Shown here in pieces: positions 47,294 through 57,142 of a stretch of 64,000 bases of DNA (its first letter is position 1; the number at the start of each line of letters is the position of its first letter). The position numbers were made by a program, and so were the translations under genes. The stretch is from Truepera sp. (GTDB lineage Bacteria > Deinococcota > Deinococci > Deinococcales > Trueperaceae): positions 667,846 to 731,845 of the forward strand of contig JAVSMU010000001.1 in assembly GCA_032027045.1 (NCBI GenBank). Reading direction: 5' to 3'. The notes below the pieces were generated by a model, which was given only the letters and a program-made list of their open reading frames with translations, searched no databases and was not told the origin of the DNA.

Positions 47294-48292
47294 TCAGCGG
47301 TCGCCCAGGAACCGCTCCAGTGCCCGCATGGCGGCCAGCGCCTTCGGGAAGCCGACGAACATGGCCGCGTGGATGATCGTCTCTCGGATCTGACGCTCGC
47401 TCGCGCCTACGCGCAGTGCGCCCCGCAGGTGCGTGGGAAGGTCTTGCACGTCACCCTCCGCCAAGAGCAGCGCCAAGGCGATCAGTTCGCGCGCGGCCAG
47501 GTCCAGCCCGGACCGCGCGAACACGTCGCCGTAGGCAACACGCTCCACCAGGGCGCCGAGGTCCGGGTCCGCCGCGGCCAGCGCCGCGCTTATGCGCTCC
47601 GCCTGGGCGCCCCAGATGGCCTGCTTCGGCTCGTCGGGCGGGTGCTCCACCAGCAGGGCGACGACGCCCGCGTGAACCGCGAGCTCTACCGGCCCCCCGG
47701 TGGCGGCGTTCGACAAGCCGAGGCCGGTGCCCATCGGCAACGCGGCCTCGCGCAGCGGGTAGCGGACGCCGGACGTCGACACCACGCAGTCCTCCGCCAG
47801 GGCCAGGAGGCTGACGGTGGTGCCAGGGTGCAACTCGCGGGTGAGTGACCCTCCCGCCGCCACGACCCGTGCCTCGTGGTTGGCGGCGAACAGCGCCAAG
47901 CTCCGCCCCGAGGCCACCAGCCGCGCAGCGATGAGCAGGGCGCCGAAGCTCTGGTCGAGGCGATCGCCGAACGCCCCGGCCACGTTCGCGTGGTCCGCGC
48001 CGCGCTCCCAGGCCGCGCTCAGTGCGAGCTCGAGGTCGAGGTCGTCCTTCTCCGGCGGGTGCCTCTCGACGGGTACGTGCTCATAGCGCCTCAGGTCGCC
48101 CGCTTCCACGCTGTCGAAGTCGCCCACGATGAGGTCGGGCTCGACGCCGAGGACGCGGGCGTGAGCCAGCCCGCCGTCGGCGGCTATCACCAGGTCTCGC
48201 CCCTCGAGCAGCAGGGGCCAAAGCCCGGTCGCCGGCAGGGTGCCGCCGGCTAGCACGAGGGCCGTCTTATGCGGTAGTCGCTCGCCTTTCAT
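47294..48292 (-). CDS. Thiamine pyrophosphokinase fused to a carboxymuconolactone-decarboxylase (AhpD-like) domain
   Basis: This 332-residue fusion has an N-terminal half (1-215) that matches thiamine pyrophosphokinase: 'VIAADGGLAHARVLGVEPDLIVGDFDSV', 'PPEKDDLDLELAL', 'AFGDRLDQSFG' and 'GVRYPLREAALPMGTGLGLSNAATGG'. It would make TPP from thiamine and ATP. The C-terminal 100 residues ('VERVAYGDVFARSGLDLAARELIALALLLA', then 'HLRGALRVGASERQIRETIIHAAMFVGFPKAL') match the CMD/AhpD family but contain no CxxC, so peroxidase activity is unlikely. The reading frame is continuous. The ATG overlaps the thiQ stop (ATGA), placing the kinase in the thiamine transport operon. Confidence 0.85.
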   Translation of the reverse strand: MKGERLPHKTALVLAGGTLPATGLWPLLLEGRDLVIAADGGLAHARVLGVEPDLIVGDFDSVEAGDLRRYEHVPVERHPPEKDDLDLELALSAAWERGADHANVAGAFGDRLDQSFGALLIAARLVASGRSLALFAANHEARVVAAGGSLTRELHPGTTVSLLALAEDCVVSTSGVRYPLREAALPMGTGLGLSNAATGGPVELAVHAGVVALLVEHPPDEPKQAIWGAQAERISAALAAADPDLGALVERVAYGDVFARSGLDLAARELIALALLLAEGDVQDLPTHLRGALRVGASERQIRETIIHAAMFVGFPKALAAMRALERFLGDR

Positions 48293-49290
48293 GGTCTCCT
48301 CTCCAGGTCACGCCAGGCGTCCCCTGGCACCAGCAGTCCGAACGTCGAGCCGGGCGCCGGGTGAGACGGCAGTTCGCGGTCGAAGCCGCGCCACGTCAGC
48401 TGTACGTTCCAGGCCGGGGCGTCGAGGGTGAGTCGCCACGCGAGGCCGTCGCGCGCGGCCGCCAGGACGGTAACCGGCGTCGTGCCCTCGCCGGTTTCGA
48501 GGAGGCGCGTGAGGTCGGCGCGTAGGAGCACCGCGCGGGACGCGACCGGCAGTAGGGCGGCGCTTTCCCCCTCGAAGACGTTGTCGTGGCCCAGGAAGCG
48601 CGCCGCCCACGGATCTCCGGGTTGGTCCAGCAGTTCCTCACCCGCGCCCGTCTGAACGATGACGCCCTCGCGCATGAGCGCCACCCGGTCGGAAACCGTG
48701 AACGCCTCTCCCTGGTCGTGGGTCACGTAGATGGCCCCCGTCCTTAGGCCCTGCAGGATGCCGCGCAGTTCGAGCTTCAAGGACTCGCGCAAGTTGGCGT
48801 CGAGGTTCGAGAGGGGCTCGTCGAGCAGGAGCAGGCGGGGTGAGGGCGCCAGGGCCCTGGCGAGCGCAACTCGCTGCTGCTGCCCGCCGCTCAGCTGGTG
48901 AACCCTGCGTCGCCCCATGCCGGCCAGGCCCACCAGTTCGAGCAGGTCAGCCACCCTGGAGCTGCGCTCGGCCGGGGCGACCCGGGCCTCCACGAGCCCG
49001 AAGCCCACGTTGCCCGCGACGTCGAGGTGGGGGAACAGGGCATAGTCCTGGAAGACCATGCCGAAACCGCGCTTCGCGGGGGGCGTCTGCGTAAGGTCTT
49101 GGTCCTCGAGGCGCACGCTGCCCGCGTCGGGGACCTCCAGTCCGGCAACCAGCCTGAGGAGGGTGCTCTTGCCGCAACCGCTGGGTCCGAGCAGTGCGAG
49201 CGTCGTGCCCTCCTCCAACTCGAGGGAGACCCCGCCGACCGCCGTGACGGGCCCATAACGCTTTACGAGCCCGGTCAGGCGCAGGTTCAC
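48289..49290 (-). CDS. thiQ: Thiamine ABC transporter ATP-binding protein
   Basis: This 333-residue ABC ATPase shows Walker A 'LLGPSGCGKSTLLRLVAGLE', Q-loop 'GFGMVFQDYALFPHLD', signature 'VHQLSGGQQQRVALARALAPSP', Walker B 'LLLLDEPLSNLD' and His switch 'YVTHDQGEAFT'. The C-terminal ~110 residues form a regulatory domain. It belongs to the CysA/PotA/ThiQ group; the thiamine role is inferred from the fused two-domain permease and the thiamine kinase in the same operon. The GTG start lies 72 bp after thiP. Confidence 0.82.
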   Translation of the reverse strand: MNLRLTGLVKRYGPVTAVGGVSLELEEGTTLALLGPSGCGKSTLLRLVAGLEVPDAGSVRLEDQDLTQTPPAKRGFGMVFQDYALFPHLDVAGNVGFGLVEARVAPAERSSRVADLLELVGLAGMGRRRVHQLSGGQQQRVALARALAPSPRLLLLDEPLSNLDANLRESLKLELRGILQGLRTGAIYVTHDQGEAFTVSDRVALMREGVIVQTGAGEELLDQPGDPWAARFLGHDNVFEGESAALLPVASRAVLLRADLTRLLETGEGTTPVTVLAAARDGLAWRLTLDAPAWNVQLTWRGFDRELPSHPAPGSTFGLLVPGDAWRDLERRP

Positions 49291-49362
49291 GCTGGGGCCG
49301 TTGCAGTGCTGAGGGGGATTGTCGGCATGTTCAGCGGCATCATACCGGCGCCGGCCATGCGT

Positions 49363-50958
49363 TCAGAACTCGCTCGGGCCGCGCCGCTGCAGGAACAGCA
49401 TGACGGCGGCAGTCAGGAGCATCAGCACCACGCCCAGCGCCAGGGCCTCCCCGTAGTTGGCCTGGCCCGGCCGCCCCAGGCGGTCGAAGATGGCCACCGG
49501 GAGGGTGGCGTACTCGGGCCTGACGAGCAAGAGCGTGGCCCCGAACTCGCCCATGGACACGGCGAAGGCGAAGGCCGCCGCCGTGAGGAAGGCCGGCCTG
49601 AGGAGGGGCAACTCGACGCGCCACAGCGTTCTCAGCGGTCCGGCGCCCAGGCTGGCGGCCGCGCCCGCCAGCGCCGGTGGTTGCGATCGATAGGCCGGCA
49701 GCAGCGTGCGCGTCACGAACGGGAACGCGAGGAGGGCGTGTGCCAGGGGCACGCCCCACGCGGAGCCAACGAGCACGGGGTAGGTCAGCAGGTAGCCGAA
49801 CGCGAGCGTCACGGGGCTGGTCGCTAGCGGCAGGAGGCTCGCCTGGTCCAGCCAGCGCCAGCCGCCACGCGCCACCGCGTACGCGAACAAGAAGCCGACC
49901 AACAGCGCCAGGGCGGCGCTGCTGAACGCGAACGCCAGCGAGTTGCGCAGCGCGTGCCACAGGCCGGTGAACCCGATGGTGTCCGAAGGCGTGAGGAGGC
50001 TCGAGAAGTTCTTCAGTGAAGGCCAGCCGGCGCCGGGCGCCGCGAGCGACTGCGACGCGAGGGTCACCAACGGTGCGAGCACCAGGACGCTCGTCACCAG
50101 CAGGATGCCGCCCAGTAGCAGGTGGCCCGCGCCGGTCGGTCGCCGCGTGGCGTCCCCGGGGGCCACGCTCACCGAGAGCCGCTCCTGGAGCCTCGTGTAC
50201 AAGAACCCCACGCCGATCATGAGGACGAGCTGCACCAGGGCCAGGGCCGCGGCCGAGTCCAGCTCCAGCAGGCGCACGGTCAGGCGGTAGATCTCGACCT
50301 CCAGCGTGGCGAACCTGGCGGCCGGGGCGAGGATAAGCACCACCCCGAAGCTGGTGAAGCAGAAGAGGAACACGAGCAGCGCCGAGGCGAGGGTGGCGGG
50401 GAGCGCCAGGGGGATCGTCACGCGCCACAGCGCGCGCCACGGAGTGGCCCCTAGGGTGGTCGCCGCCTCCTCGAGCCGGGGCGCGACGCCCTCCAGGAAC
50501 CCGCCGACCACGCGCGCCACCACGGCGAAGTTGTAGAAGACATGCGCGATGAGCAAGATGACCAGGGTGTTGCGCAGGTCGACGCCGAGGACGCCGCGCG
50601 GGCCCACCAGCGTGAGGAACCCGATGCCGGCCACCACGGTGGGCATGACGAAGGGGACGGAGAACGCCGCGGTGAGGGCGCGCTTGCCACGGAAGCGGTA
50701 GCGCGCCAGCAGCAGCGCCGTGGGCAGGCCAAGCGCGACCGTGAGCAGGGTGGAAAGTAGGGCCTGTGCGAGCGTGAAGCCGATGCGACCGAGGTTGTAG
50801 GGATCGGTGAGGGCGGCGAGGAAGCCCGCGGCGAACACCTCGCCGTGGGCGGGTGTCAGGCTCCGCGCCAGGATGACAGCCAGCGGCACGAGCAAGAAGG
50901 CGGCGAGGAAGGCGGTTGCCAGGGCGCCGGCCAGGTGGGTGACGGGGCTGCGCCGCAT
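49363..50958 (-). CDS. thiP: Thiamine ABC transporter permease (two fused permease domains)
   Basis: This 531-residue membrane protein has about 12 segments and two EAA loops, 'RLEEAATTLGATPWRALWRV' and 'ALAGAAASLGAGPLRTLWRV', so one chain holds both permease halves as in ThiP and FbpB. ThiP is favoured by the adjacent kinase and the presence of thiB at 62 kb. The start ATG has a TACACT box 7 nt upstream. The operon order is thiP-thiQ-TPK; the binding protein gene is not adjacent. Confidence 0.8.
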   Translation of the reverse strand: MRRSPVTHLAGALATAFLAAFLLVPLAVILARSLTPAHGEVFAAGFLAALTDPYNLGRIGFTLAQALLSTLLTVALGLPTALLLARYRFRGKRALTAAFSVPFVMPTVVAGIGFLTLVGPRGVLGVDLRNTLVILLIAHVFYNFAVVARVVGGFLEGVAPRLEEAATTLGATPWRALWRVTIPLALPATLASALLVFLFCFTSFGVVLILAPAARFATLEVEIYRLTVRLLELDSAAALALVQLVLMIGVGFLYTRLQERLSVSVAPGDATRRPTGAGHLLLGGILLVTSVLVLAPLVTLASQSLAAPGAGWPSLKNFSSLLTPSDTIGFTGLWHALRNSLAFAFSSAALALLVGFLFAYAVARGGWRWLDQASLLPLATSPVTLAFGYLLTYPVLVGSAWGVPLAHALLAFPFVTRTLLPAYRSQPPALAGAAASLGAGPLRTLWRVELPLLRPAFLTAAAFAFAVSMGEFGATLLLVRPEYATLPVAIFDRLGRPGQANYGEALALGVVLMLLTAAVMLFLQRRGPSEF

Positions 50959-50965
50959 GGCCTCA

Positions 50966-50971
50966 AGTGTA
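50966..50971 (-). promoter_or_regulatory. -10 box, leaderless start of thiP
   Basis: TACACT, then 7 nt, then ATG. No TPP riboswitch is present here, in contrast to thiB. Confidence 0.45.
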
Positions 50972-51012
50972 GGCCACCGCCCCCGGCCGCCCCACGGCGC
51001 GCCCGCGAAGCC

Positions 51013-54000
51013 TCAACCGAGCAGCACCCGCAGCACCTCGTCACGCGCGGCAAGTACGACGATCCCCTCCCTGGCGCCGGTGAGCCGCAGGTAGGCGCGG
51101 ACCTGCTCCCGGTAATGTGCCAGGGTCTCCGGGGTGGGTGCCCGGTCGGACTTCCAGTCGAGCACCACTTCCGGTCGGCCTTGGGGGTCGACCGCGATGG
51201 CATCCGCGATCCCGCTCCAGATGACCTCGCCGCCCGTACCGTGGTCGTGTTCGGCGCCCGCCACCGCGACCTCGGCCAGTAGACTGCCGTGCAGCGCAGC
51301 CACCTCGGGCACGTGCCAGGCGCGCAGGGCCATGCCGGCCACCTCCGCCGGGTCCACGCCGAGGTCGTCCGGCGAGAGCTCCGCCAGCAGGCCGGCCGCC
51401 CGCACCGCGAGCGCGGCCTGTGCGGCCTCCACCACTGCGTTGATGACGTCCTCCATGAGCTTGTGAAGCAGGATGCCGCGGGCCGTTCCCACCGTCAGCG
51501 TCGAGGCAGTGGCGGGTGCCTCCTCGACCGAATCGAGGGCATCGAGGATCCAGGTGCCAAGCTCTGCGGTGAATAGGGGGACCGAGTCCTCGGCCTTGAC
51601 CCCCTCAGCGGCGCCATCACCCTCGTCGCTGCGGCTCGGCGCGCGCCTCTCGACGTGGCGTATGACGCCACGGACTACCGCCGTTTGCGCCGCGAACTCC
51701 TCAGGGGTTTGAGTCGTGTTCTTCGCGGCCAGGTCGGTCCACCGCCGGTCTTGAACATCGGGCGTGACCGGGTGCCAGGCGACTTCCTCCTGCCAAGGCA
51801 CGAGGTTGCACCAGGCGCCGTCGGCGGTCTCGAAGTCGAAGCGGGGGATCACCAGCAGGTCTCGCGCCCGCGTCGCTGACACGTACCAGAGGCGCACTCG
51901 CTCTCCTTGCAGCTCCGCGGCCTCCCGCTCCAGGCTCTCATCCAAGGCGCTGCACTGGTGCCCGAGCAACCTCATGGCGAGGCGCTTGTTCTGCCGGTCG
52001 TAGAGCGGGACTTCGGCCCCCTTGGGGCGCGACATCGAGCCGACGGGTATGACCACCCGCCACTCGAGGCCCTTGGCCGAGTGCAAGGTCATGAGCGTGA
52101 CCGCGTCCTCCTCCGCGTCCACACGGCCTTCGAGTTCCGCGCTGCCTTCGCTCCAGGCGGTCCAGACGTCGTCTGCGAACGCGGCGATGCCGCGCAGGTC
52201 GTACGCCTTGGCCGCCTCGAGGAAGCGCTCAAGGTTGGCGAGTGCCCGGTCGGCCCGGAAGCGGTGCCGATGGACGAGCACGGCCTTCGACCGCAGAGCG
52301 TCCACCGCCTCGGTGAGGAGGTCGAAGGGGGCGGCCGTGAAGCGTCGTGCACCGAGCGGTGCCAGCACTTCGAGGACCTCGGCCACTCGCGGCACCGGCA
52401 CCAGGGCGGGGTCGGTCGCAAGCGTGAGTTGCGGGTCGCCCGCGGACCGCGAGAGCGCGTACGCCACGTCGAGCAGCTCCTCGTCGGTGATGCCCACCAT
52501 CGGACCGTGGAGGAAGGCGCCCAGCGCCAGCGAGTTGGCGGGGTGCGCCAGAGCGCACGTGAGCGCGACCATGTCCTGCACTTCCTGGCGGCGGTAAAAC
52601 CCCTTGCCCGCCTGGCTCGCGACGTTCAGGCCAACCGCCTCGAGCTCGCGTTCGTAGTGCTCGAGGCCCACGAAGCTCGGTGCCAGCAGCGCGATCTCAC
52701 CTGGACTGACCGGTCCATCTAGCAGGCCGCTGCGTCCCTCGACGAGGCTAAGGCAGAACGCCGCCACGGCGGCTGCCTCCGCTTCCCGTTTGGCGCCCAT
52801 GAGGAGGCCCTGTTCTTCGTTCGGGTCCGTCGACTCCGTCTCCGCTTGGTCGCGGGTCGCGTCTTGCCTGACGACGTTGAGCCGCACCAGTGCGGCGCCG
52901 GGCCCCGGCCGGCGGCTCCCGTCCAGCGGCGCCAGGCCCGCTTGGCCGGGCGCGGACAGCGGTCCCTGGAAGCTTAAGTTCGCGTTCTCGAGCACGCCCG
53001 GGACCGAGCGGAAGTTGGTGGTCAGGCGGAGCGTGCTCGAGCCCGGGTCTCGGGCCAGGCCGTCTCGCAGGGCCAGGTAGGTGGCGGGGTCCGCGCCGCG
53101 GAACCTGTAGATCGACTGGTTGGGGTCGCCCACTACGAACCTCGCGCCCGGCCGTGAGGGCCACCGCCGCCAGTCACCTTCCGTCGGTACGCCCGTCAGC
53201 CGCCAGACGATTTCGGCTTGCAGGGGGTCGGTGTCCTGGAACTCGTCCACCAGCACGTAGCGGTAGAGCTCCGCCAGCTCGCCGCGCACGTGCTCGTGTT
53301 CGCGCAGCAGCCGAGCGGCCGTCGCTATGAGGTCGTCGAAGTCGATGACGGCGCGTTGCCGCTTGGCCTCCGCGTACGCCTCGAGCGCTCCCCGGAGCGA
53401 GCCGATCAAGAGGCCGACCAAGTGATCGACGGAGGTCGAGAGCAGGTGGGCGATGGCCGCGGCCGCGTCCTCGTATGCGGCAAGCAACGCCACGTAGCTC
53501 GCCTTCGCTTCCTCGGCGGAGCCGCCGGCAGACCTGATCGCCGCCACCCAGGCCGTTTTCGCCCTGAGCTTCCTGACGCTGTTCTTCTGTGTGAAAAGGG
53601 GGCCGGCGTCCGTTCGTAGCGCCGCCAACGCCGTGTCGGTCGTGCCCTCGGTCCACGCCAGCCCGGCTACGTAGGCCGCCAGGGCCTCGTTGAAGTCTTG
53701 GACGGCCTCCGTAGCGGCGGGCTCGCGGTCGACCAGGCGGCCGAAGCGCCGGGCCGTACGGTCGACCGCCTCGCGGGCGGCCTGTACGTTCGCCTCCGGG
53801 ACGACCAGGTCGGGGTGCTCGCGCATGATGCCGACGAGGGACTTGAGGCTCTCCAAGCTCGGAGACTCGGGGTGCGTCAGGAGGTCGATGAAGGGGTCCT
53901 CGGAGGCGGCGAGCGGGTCGGCACTCAGGCGCTGACGCAACCACGCGTCGAACACGTCGTCGAAGAGGAGGTCCGCCGCCGCGGCGTCCAGGACCGCCGC

Positions 54001-54447
54001 GCCAGGGTCCACGCGTGCCTCGACCGGATACGGCAGCGCGAGTTCACGAGCGAAGCCGTGGATGGTCGTGCTGGTGAGCTCGTCCAGTGCCTCGAACGCC
54101 GCGGCGAGGTTCCGCCTCTGCTCCTCGGTCGGTCCGGAAGCGTCGAACGCAGGAGCGAGGGGTGGGACCACCTCGCCCCTCGCCAAGGTCTCGAGGTACT
54201 CCCGCACCCGGCTCGCCATCTCGGCAGCGGCAAGCTCGGTGAACGTGATGGCCGCCACGTTGCGAGGCGCCACGCCGTCCGCCAACAACAGGGCCACTCG
54301 CCCAGCCAGGATGGCCGTCTTGCCCGTGCCCGCCCCTGCCTCCACCAACAAGCCTCGGTGCCGGTCCGTAAGCGCCATCTTGCGCGCCGCGGCGTCCGTC
54401 AACCGCGCCGCGGCGTCCATGGGCGGCCGGCCGCCGGTACCGTTCAC
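51013..54447 (-). CDS. addA: AddA-like helicase-nuclease (UvrD/RecB family)
   Basis: This 1144-residue ATP-dependent helicase-exonuclease for double-strand-break repair has all SF1 motifs: Walker A 'VEAGAGTGKTAIL' (residue 38), motif II 'VLVDEFQDTDPLQ' (~400), motif III 'GDPNQSIYRFRGAD', motif V 'VTLMTLHSAKGLEWRVVIP' and motif VI 'LWYVSATRARD'. The RecB-type nuclease motif 'VVLDWKSD' lies near residue 1094. The start GTG overlaps the addB stop (GTGA). The frame continues upstream to 55134, but that sequence is antisense-like within addB and is not used. Its pairing with an AddB-like gene supports the AddAB role. Confidence 0.9.
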   Translation of the reverse strand: MNGTGGRPPMDAAARLTDAAARKMALTDRHRGLLVEAGAGTGKTAILAGRVALLLADGVAPRNVAAITFTELAAAEMASRVREYLETLARGEVVPPLAPAFDASGPTEEQRRNLAAAFEALDELTSTTIHGFARELALPYPVEARVDPGAAVLDAAAADLLFDDVFDAWLRQRLSADPLAASEDPFIDLLTHPESPSLESLKSLVGIMREHPDLVVPEANVQAAREAVDRTARRFGRLVDREPAATEAVQDFNEALAAYVAGLAWTEGTTDTALAALRTDAGPLFTQKNSVRKLRAKTAWVAAIRSAGGSAEEAKASYVALLAAYEDAAAAIAHLLSTSVDHLVGLLIGSLRGALEAYAEAKRQRAVIDFDDLIATAARLLREHEHVRGELAELYRYVLVDEFQDTDPLQAEIVWRLTGVPTEGDWRRWPSRPGARFVVGDPNQSIYRFRGADPATYLALRDGLARDPGSSTLRLTTNFRSVPGVLENANLSFQGPLSAPGQAGLAPLDGSRRPGPGAALVRLNVVRQDATRDQAETESTDPNEEQGLLMGAKREAEAAAVAAFCLSLVEGRSGLLDGPVSPGEIALLAPSFVGLEHYERELEAVGLNVASQAGKGFYRRQEVQDMVALTCALAHPANSLALGAFLHGPMVGITDEELLDVAYALSRSAGDPQLTLATDPALVPVPRVAEVLEVLAPLGARRFTAAPFDLLTEAVDALRSKAVLVHRHRFRADRALANLERFLEAAKAYDLRGIAAFADDVWTAWSEGSAELEGRVDAEEDAVTLMTLHSAKGLEWRVVIPVGSMSRPKGAEVPLYDRQNKRLAMRLLGHQCSALDESLEREAAELQGERVRLWYVSATRARDLLVIPRFDFETADGAWCNLVPWQEEVAWHPVTPDVQDRRWTDLAAKNTTQTPEEFAAQTAVVRGVIRHVERRAPSRSDEGDGAAEGVKAEDSVPLFTAELGTWILDALDSVEEAPATASTLTVGTARGILLHKLMEDVINAVVEAAQAALAVRAAGLLAELSPDDLGVDPAEVAGMALRAWHVPEVAALHGSLLAEVAVAGAEHDHGTGGEVIWSGIADAIAVDPQGRPEVVLDWKSDRAPTPETLAHYREQVRAYLRLTGAREGIVVLAARDEVLRVLLG

Positions 54448-57074
54448 GTCGCACTTCCCAGTAGCTCGTCCAGCCTGCGGCGCAGGGGTTCGAGTCCGGC
54501 ACTCTTCTGGCTCAAGTAACGCGCCACCCCGTAAGCGGGGAACGCGAGGCGCGTGTCTTCGTACGGCGAAGCCAGGCCCGGCCCGGCAACCGCGTTGCCC
54601 TCCCGCAGGTTCGCCGCGGCCAGTTCTGCGGCCTCGGCCAGGTCGCTCAGGGCCGCGTCGGGGTCGGTGAGCGGCAGAGTGGTCCGGTGGCGCGGGTACG
54701 CGAGCAGCGCCTCCACCCGCCATTCGGGGCCGAGGAGCTGCCGCACCGCCGCGGTATAGATTGGGCGCTGCAGCTCGTCGCCGCCTGCCAGGCCATCGGC
54801 GTCCCTGAGTTGCCTGCCGGACTTGTAATCCACGACGCGCACTCGTAAGCCGACGCGGTCGAGGTCGAGCCTGTCGATGACGCCTCGCAGGCGCAGGTCG
54901 GTGCCCGGCAGCATCACCTCGGTACGCGTGCTCCAAGGCCCACTGCCGCCTCGGTCCGCTCCGTTCGTGTAGCCGAAGCGCAACTCGGCGTAACTCTCCT
55001 GGCCGAAGTCGAGCCCTTCCTCGAAGGTCAGGCCCCAGCGGGCCCAGTCCGCGACGGTCTCCAGCGTCGCCCGCCAGAGGGCAGCCGGTGGCACCGGCCG
55101 CTCCGCCTCCCAGGCCGCCCCCACCTCCTGGCACGCCCTGGTGACCGCCTCCTCCAGCGCCGGCTCATCCCCGAGGGCCAGGTGGCCGACCGCCGCCTCG
55201 AGCACCTCGTGCAGCAGGGAGCCGAGCGCGGCCGGGTCGAGCGCCATGACCTCACCACGGGGCTCGGGGCGCTGCCAGCCGAGCGCGTACCTGGCCACGA
55301 AACCGTAGGGGTGGAGGAGGAGACTCTTGAGCGAGGTCGCGGAGTGGTGACGGGCAAGCGCCGCCTCGATGGCCGGATGGCCCGGGCGCACCACGCCGTC
55401 GCTCGCCGTCAGCTCGGCCGTGTAGGCCGAACCATGAACACTGCGCGCTCGTTGGAAGCGCCGCTCCGCCTCCAGCTCGTCTGGGCGGCCCGCGAGCCTG
55501 TCGGGTTCGCTCAGGGCGTGATGCGCGCCCGCATTGGGTCGAGACGTGGCCCGTTCGGCGTCCAAGGTTGCGAGCAGGCGGCTCTTCGTCTGCTTGCGGC
55601 CGTCAGAGCCGCGGCGGGGCCAGGAGGCCACCAACTCCTCGCCGGTAGCGGCCACCAGAGCGCGGAAGTTATCGGCGTCCTGCCGGCCCACCCCGCGCTC
55701 CCTCAGCACGATGCCGGGCCTGAGGCGCTGCGGAAGGAGCGCGTCCTCATCAGGGGCGCGGCGCGGCCACGCCCGCGCGGTCAGGCCCAACAGGCGCGTG
55801 TACGGCCTGGGCCAGCCGACGAGCGTGCCGGCAGGTCCCCAGATCACTGACGTCGCCGGGTCGTTGCCGTCCTCGACCCGAAGGCGCGACAGCGACTGCT
55901 CGAGGACGTTGGCAGGACCCTGGTTCAGGGCCCGCCGCCACAGGGCCAGGGCGTCCCCGCGCAACCACCGCTCGCCCACCTTGCTCGCCGCCGGTAGGCC
56001 GAGCGAGACGTCCGCCACCAGGCGCTCCAGGATCTGCGCCTGCAGCGGCTCGCGCCGCGCCAAGGGTCCGAGCGCACCGCGCCAGTGCGCCAGGCTGGTG
56101 AGCCCGGCATCTTGGTGCACTTCGTCCGACCACGTTTCGGGCAGGACGGCAAGGGGGCCGGTGTTCACTTCCCGCGCCGCGGCCGCGATCCGCCTGACGT
56201 GCGGCTGAGACGGACCCCTGGCCAGCGCATCCGCGAGGGCGGCAAGTAACTGGCCGACGGGTGTCGCCAGGACCGGTGTGCCGTGAGCGGCGTGCACGGG
56301 CAAGCCGGCGCCCTTGGCGAGGCTGCGCACGCTCTCGTCGTATGGGCCCACTTCCGTGGTCCCGATGGCCACTTCCTCGGGGCGGCGCCCGCTGCTCAGG
56401 AGTTCGTGCACCCAGCGAAGGGCCTCGAGGGCCTCGTGCTCCGGGTTGGCGCAACTGGTCTGCGTCGTCCTCGGTGTGAGAGCCGGAGCCGCCAGCCAGG
56501 CGACCTGCGCCGGCAGCCAAGCCGGCGGGCGCGGCTGCAGTCCGCGCCACGTGACGGAGACCTGCTGCGCCAGGTCGGTCAGGAGGCCGCGGTACAGGGG
56601 CGGCAGGTCGTCTACGCGGTCGAGAGTCGTCGGACCCAGCAGCGTGGGGGCAAGGCCTACCCGGCGCCTCGCGCGGCTCACCAGTCGGTGGGGGAGGAGG
56701 GCGCCACCCTCCAACGCGTCCTCCACGTGCTGTTCGAGGGCGGCGAGCTCCGCCCAGCGGCCGCCCGCCGCGGCGCGCTCGCGCAAGTCCAGGTCGGCGT
56801 CCCACACTGCCCGCAGCGTCCGTGCTGCGGCCCGCGCGAAACCGGGCATGCCGGCGAGCTCCCGGAGCCCCGTCAGCCTCTCCACCGGCGGCACCTGCAG
56901 CGCTGCCAGGAGCTCGGAGGTACTGACGGGCCGAGCGAAGCCCCCTACCAGGCGGCCGGCGAGGCCGGCCATGGACAAGACCTGGTGGCCGAGGCTGCCC
57001 TGCTCGGCCAGCTCGTCTTGCACGCGGCGCCCGCCGAGGCGGCCGGGGACGACGTAAGTGGTGCGCCTTAGCAA
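54444..57074 (-). CDS. addB: AddB-like nuclease/helicase-like subunit
   Basis: This 876-residue protein pairs with addA. It is weakly conserved, as AddB proteins are, but has a PD-(D/E)XK nuclease signature 'VRVVDYKSGRQL' (~residue 745) after 'RLRGVIDRLDLD', and a 'SLLHEVLEAAVGHLAL' helix. An N-terminal helicase-like region lacks a clear Walker A. The C-terminal Cys cluster of iron-sulfur AddB proteins is not obvious. The start is uncertain. GTG 57149 lies inside a perfect palindrome; TTG 57074 is preferred because AGGGGGG lies about 12 nt upstream and a TATCCT box at 57105-57110 would start transcription near 57098. Together with AddA it would process DNA ends at recombination hot spots. Confidence 0.72.
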   Translation of the reverse strand: MLRRTTYVVPGRLGGRRVQDELAEQGSLGHQVLSMAGLAGRLVGGFARPVSTSELLAALQVPPVERLTGLRELAGMPGFARAAARTLRAVWDADLDLRERAAAGGRWAELAALEQHVEDALEGGALLPHRLVSRARRRVGLAPTLLGPTTLDRVDDLPPLYRGLLTDLAQQVSVTWRGLQPRPPAWLPAQVAWLAAPALTPRTTQTSCANPEHEALEALRWVHELLSSGRRPEEVAIGTTEVGPYDESVRSLAKGAGLPVHAAHGTPVLATPVGQLLAALADALARGPSQPHVRRIAAAAREVNTGPLAVLPETWSDEVHQDAGLTSLAHWRGALGPLARREPLQAQILERLVADVSLGLPAASKVGERWLRGDALALWRRALNQGPANVLEQSLSRLRVEDGNDPATSVIWGPAGTLVGWPRPYTRLLGLTARAWPRRAPDEDALLPQRLRPGIVLRERGVGRQDADNFRALVAATGEELVASWPRRGSDGRKQTKSRLLATLDAERATSRPNAGAHHALSEPDRLAGRPDELEAERRFQRARSVHGSAYTAELTASDGVVRPGHPAIEAALARHHSATSLKSLLLHPYGFVARYALGWQRPEPRGEVMALDPAALGSLLHEVLEAAVGHLALGDEPALEEAVTRACQEVGAAWEAERPVPPAALWRATLETVADWARWGLTFEEGLDFGQESYAELRFGYTNGADRGGSGPWSTRTEVMLPGTDLRLRGVIDRLDLDRVGLRVRVVDYKSGRQLRDADGLAGGDELQRPIYTAAVRQLLGPEWRVEALLAYPRHRTTLPLTDPDAALSDLAEAAELAAANLREGNAVAGPGLASPYEDTRLAFPAYGVARYLSQKSAGLEPLRRRLDELLGSAT

Positions 57075-57104
57075 GGCAGGCGGCCCCCCTTCGAAGCTGC
57101 GAGG

Positions 57105-57110
57105 AGGATA
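57105..57110 (-). promoter_or_regulatory. -10 box of addB-addA
   Basis: TATCCT, with AGGGGGG in the predicted 25-nt leader before TTG 57074. Confidence 0.4.
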
Positions 57111-57142
57111 ACGCGGGCGTGCGGCAGGGAATGACGGAGCTA

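Noticed and set aside
54448-55134. N-terminal extension of the AddA frame
   Set aside because: It overlaps the conserved nuclease end of addB in another frame and has low-complexity Gly/Arg content; the GTGA junction at 54447 is the better start.
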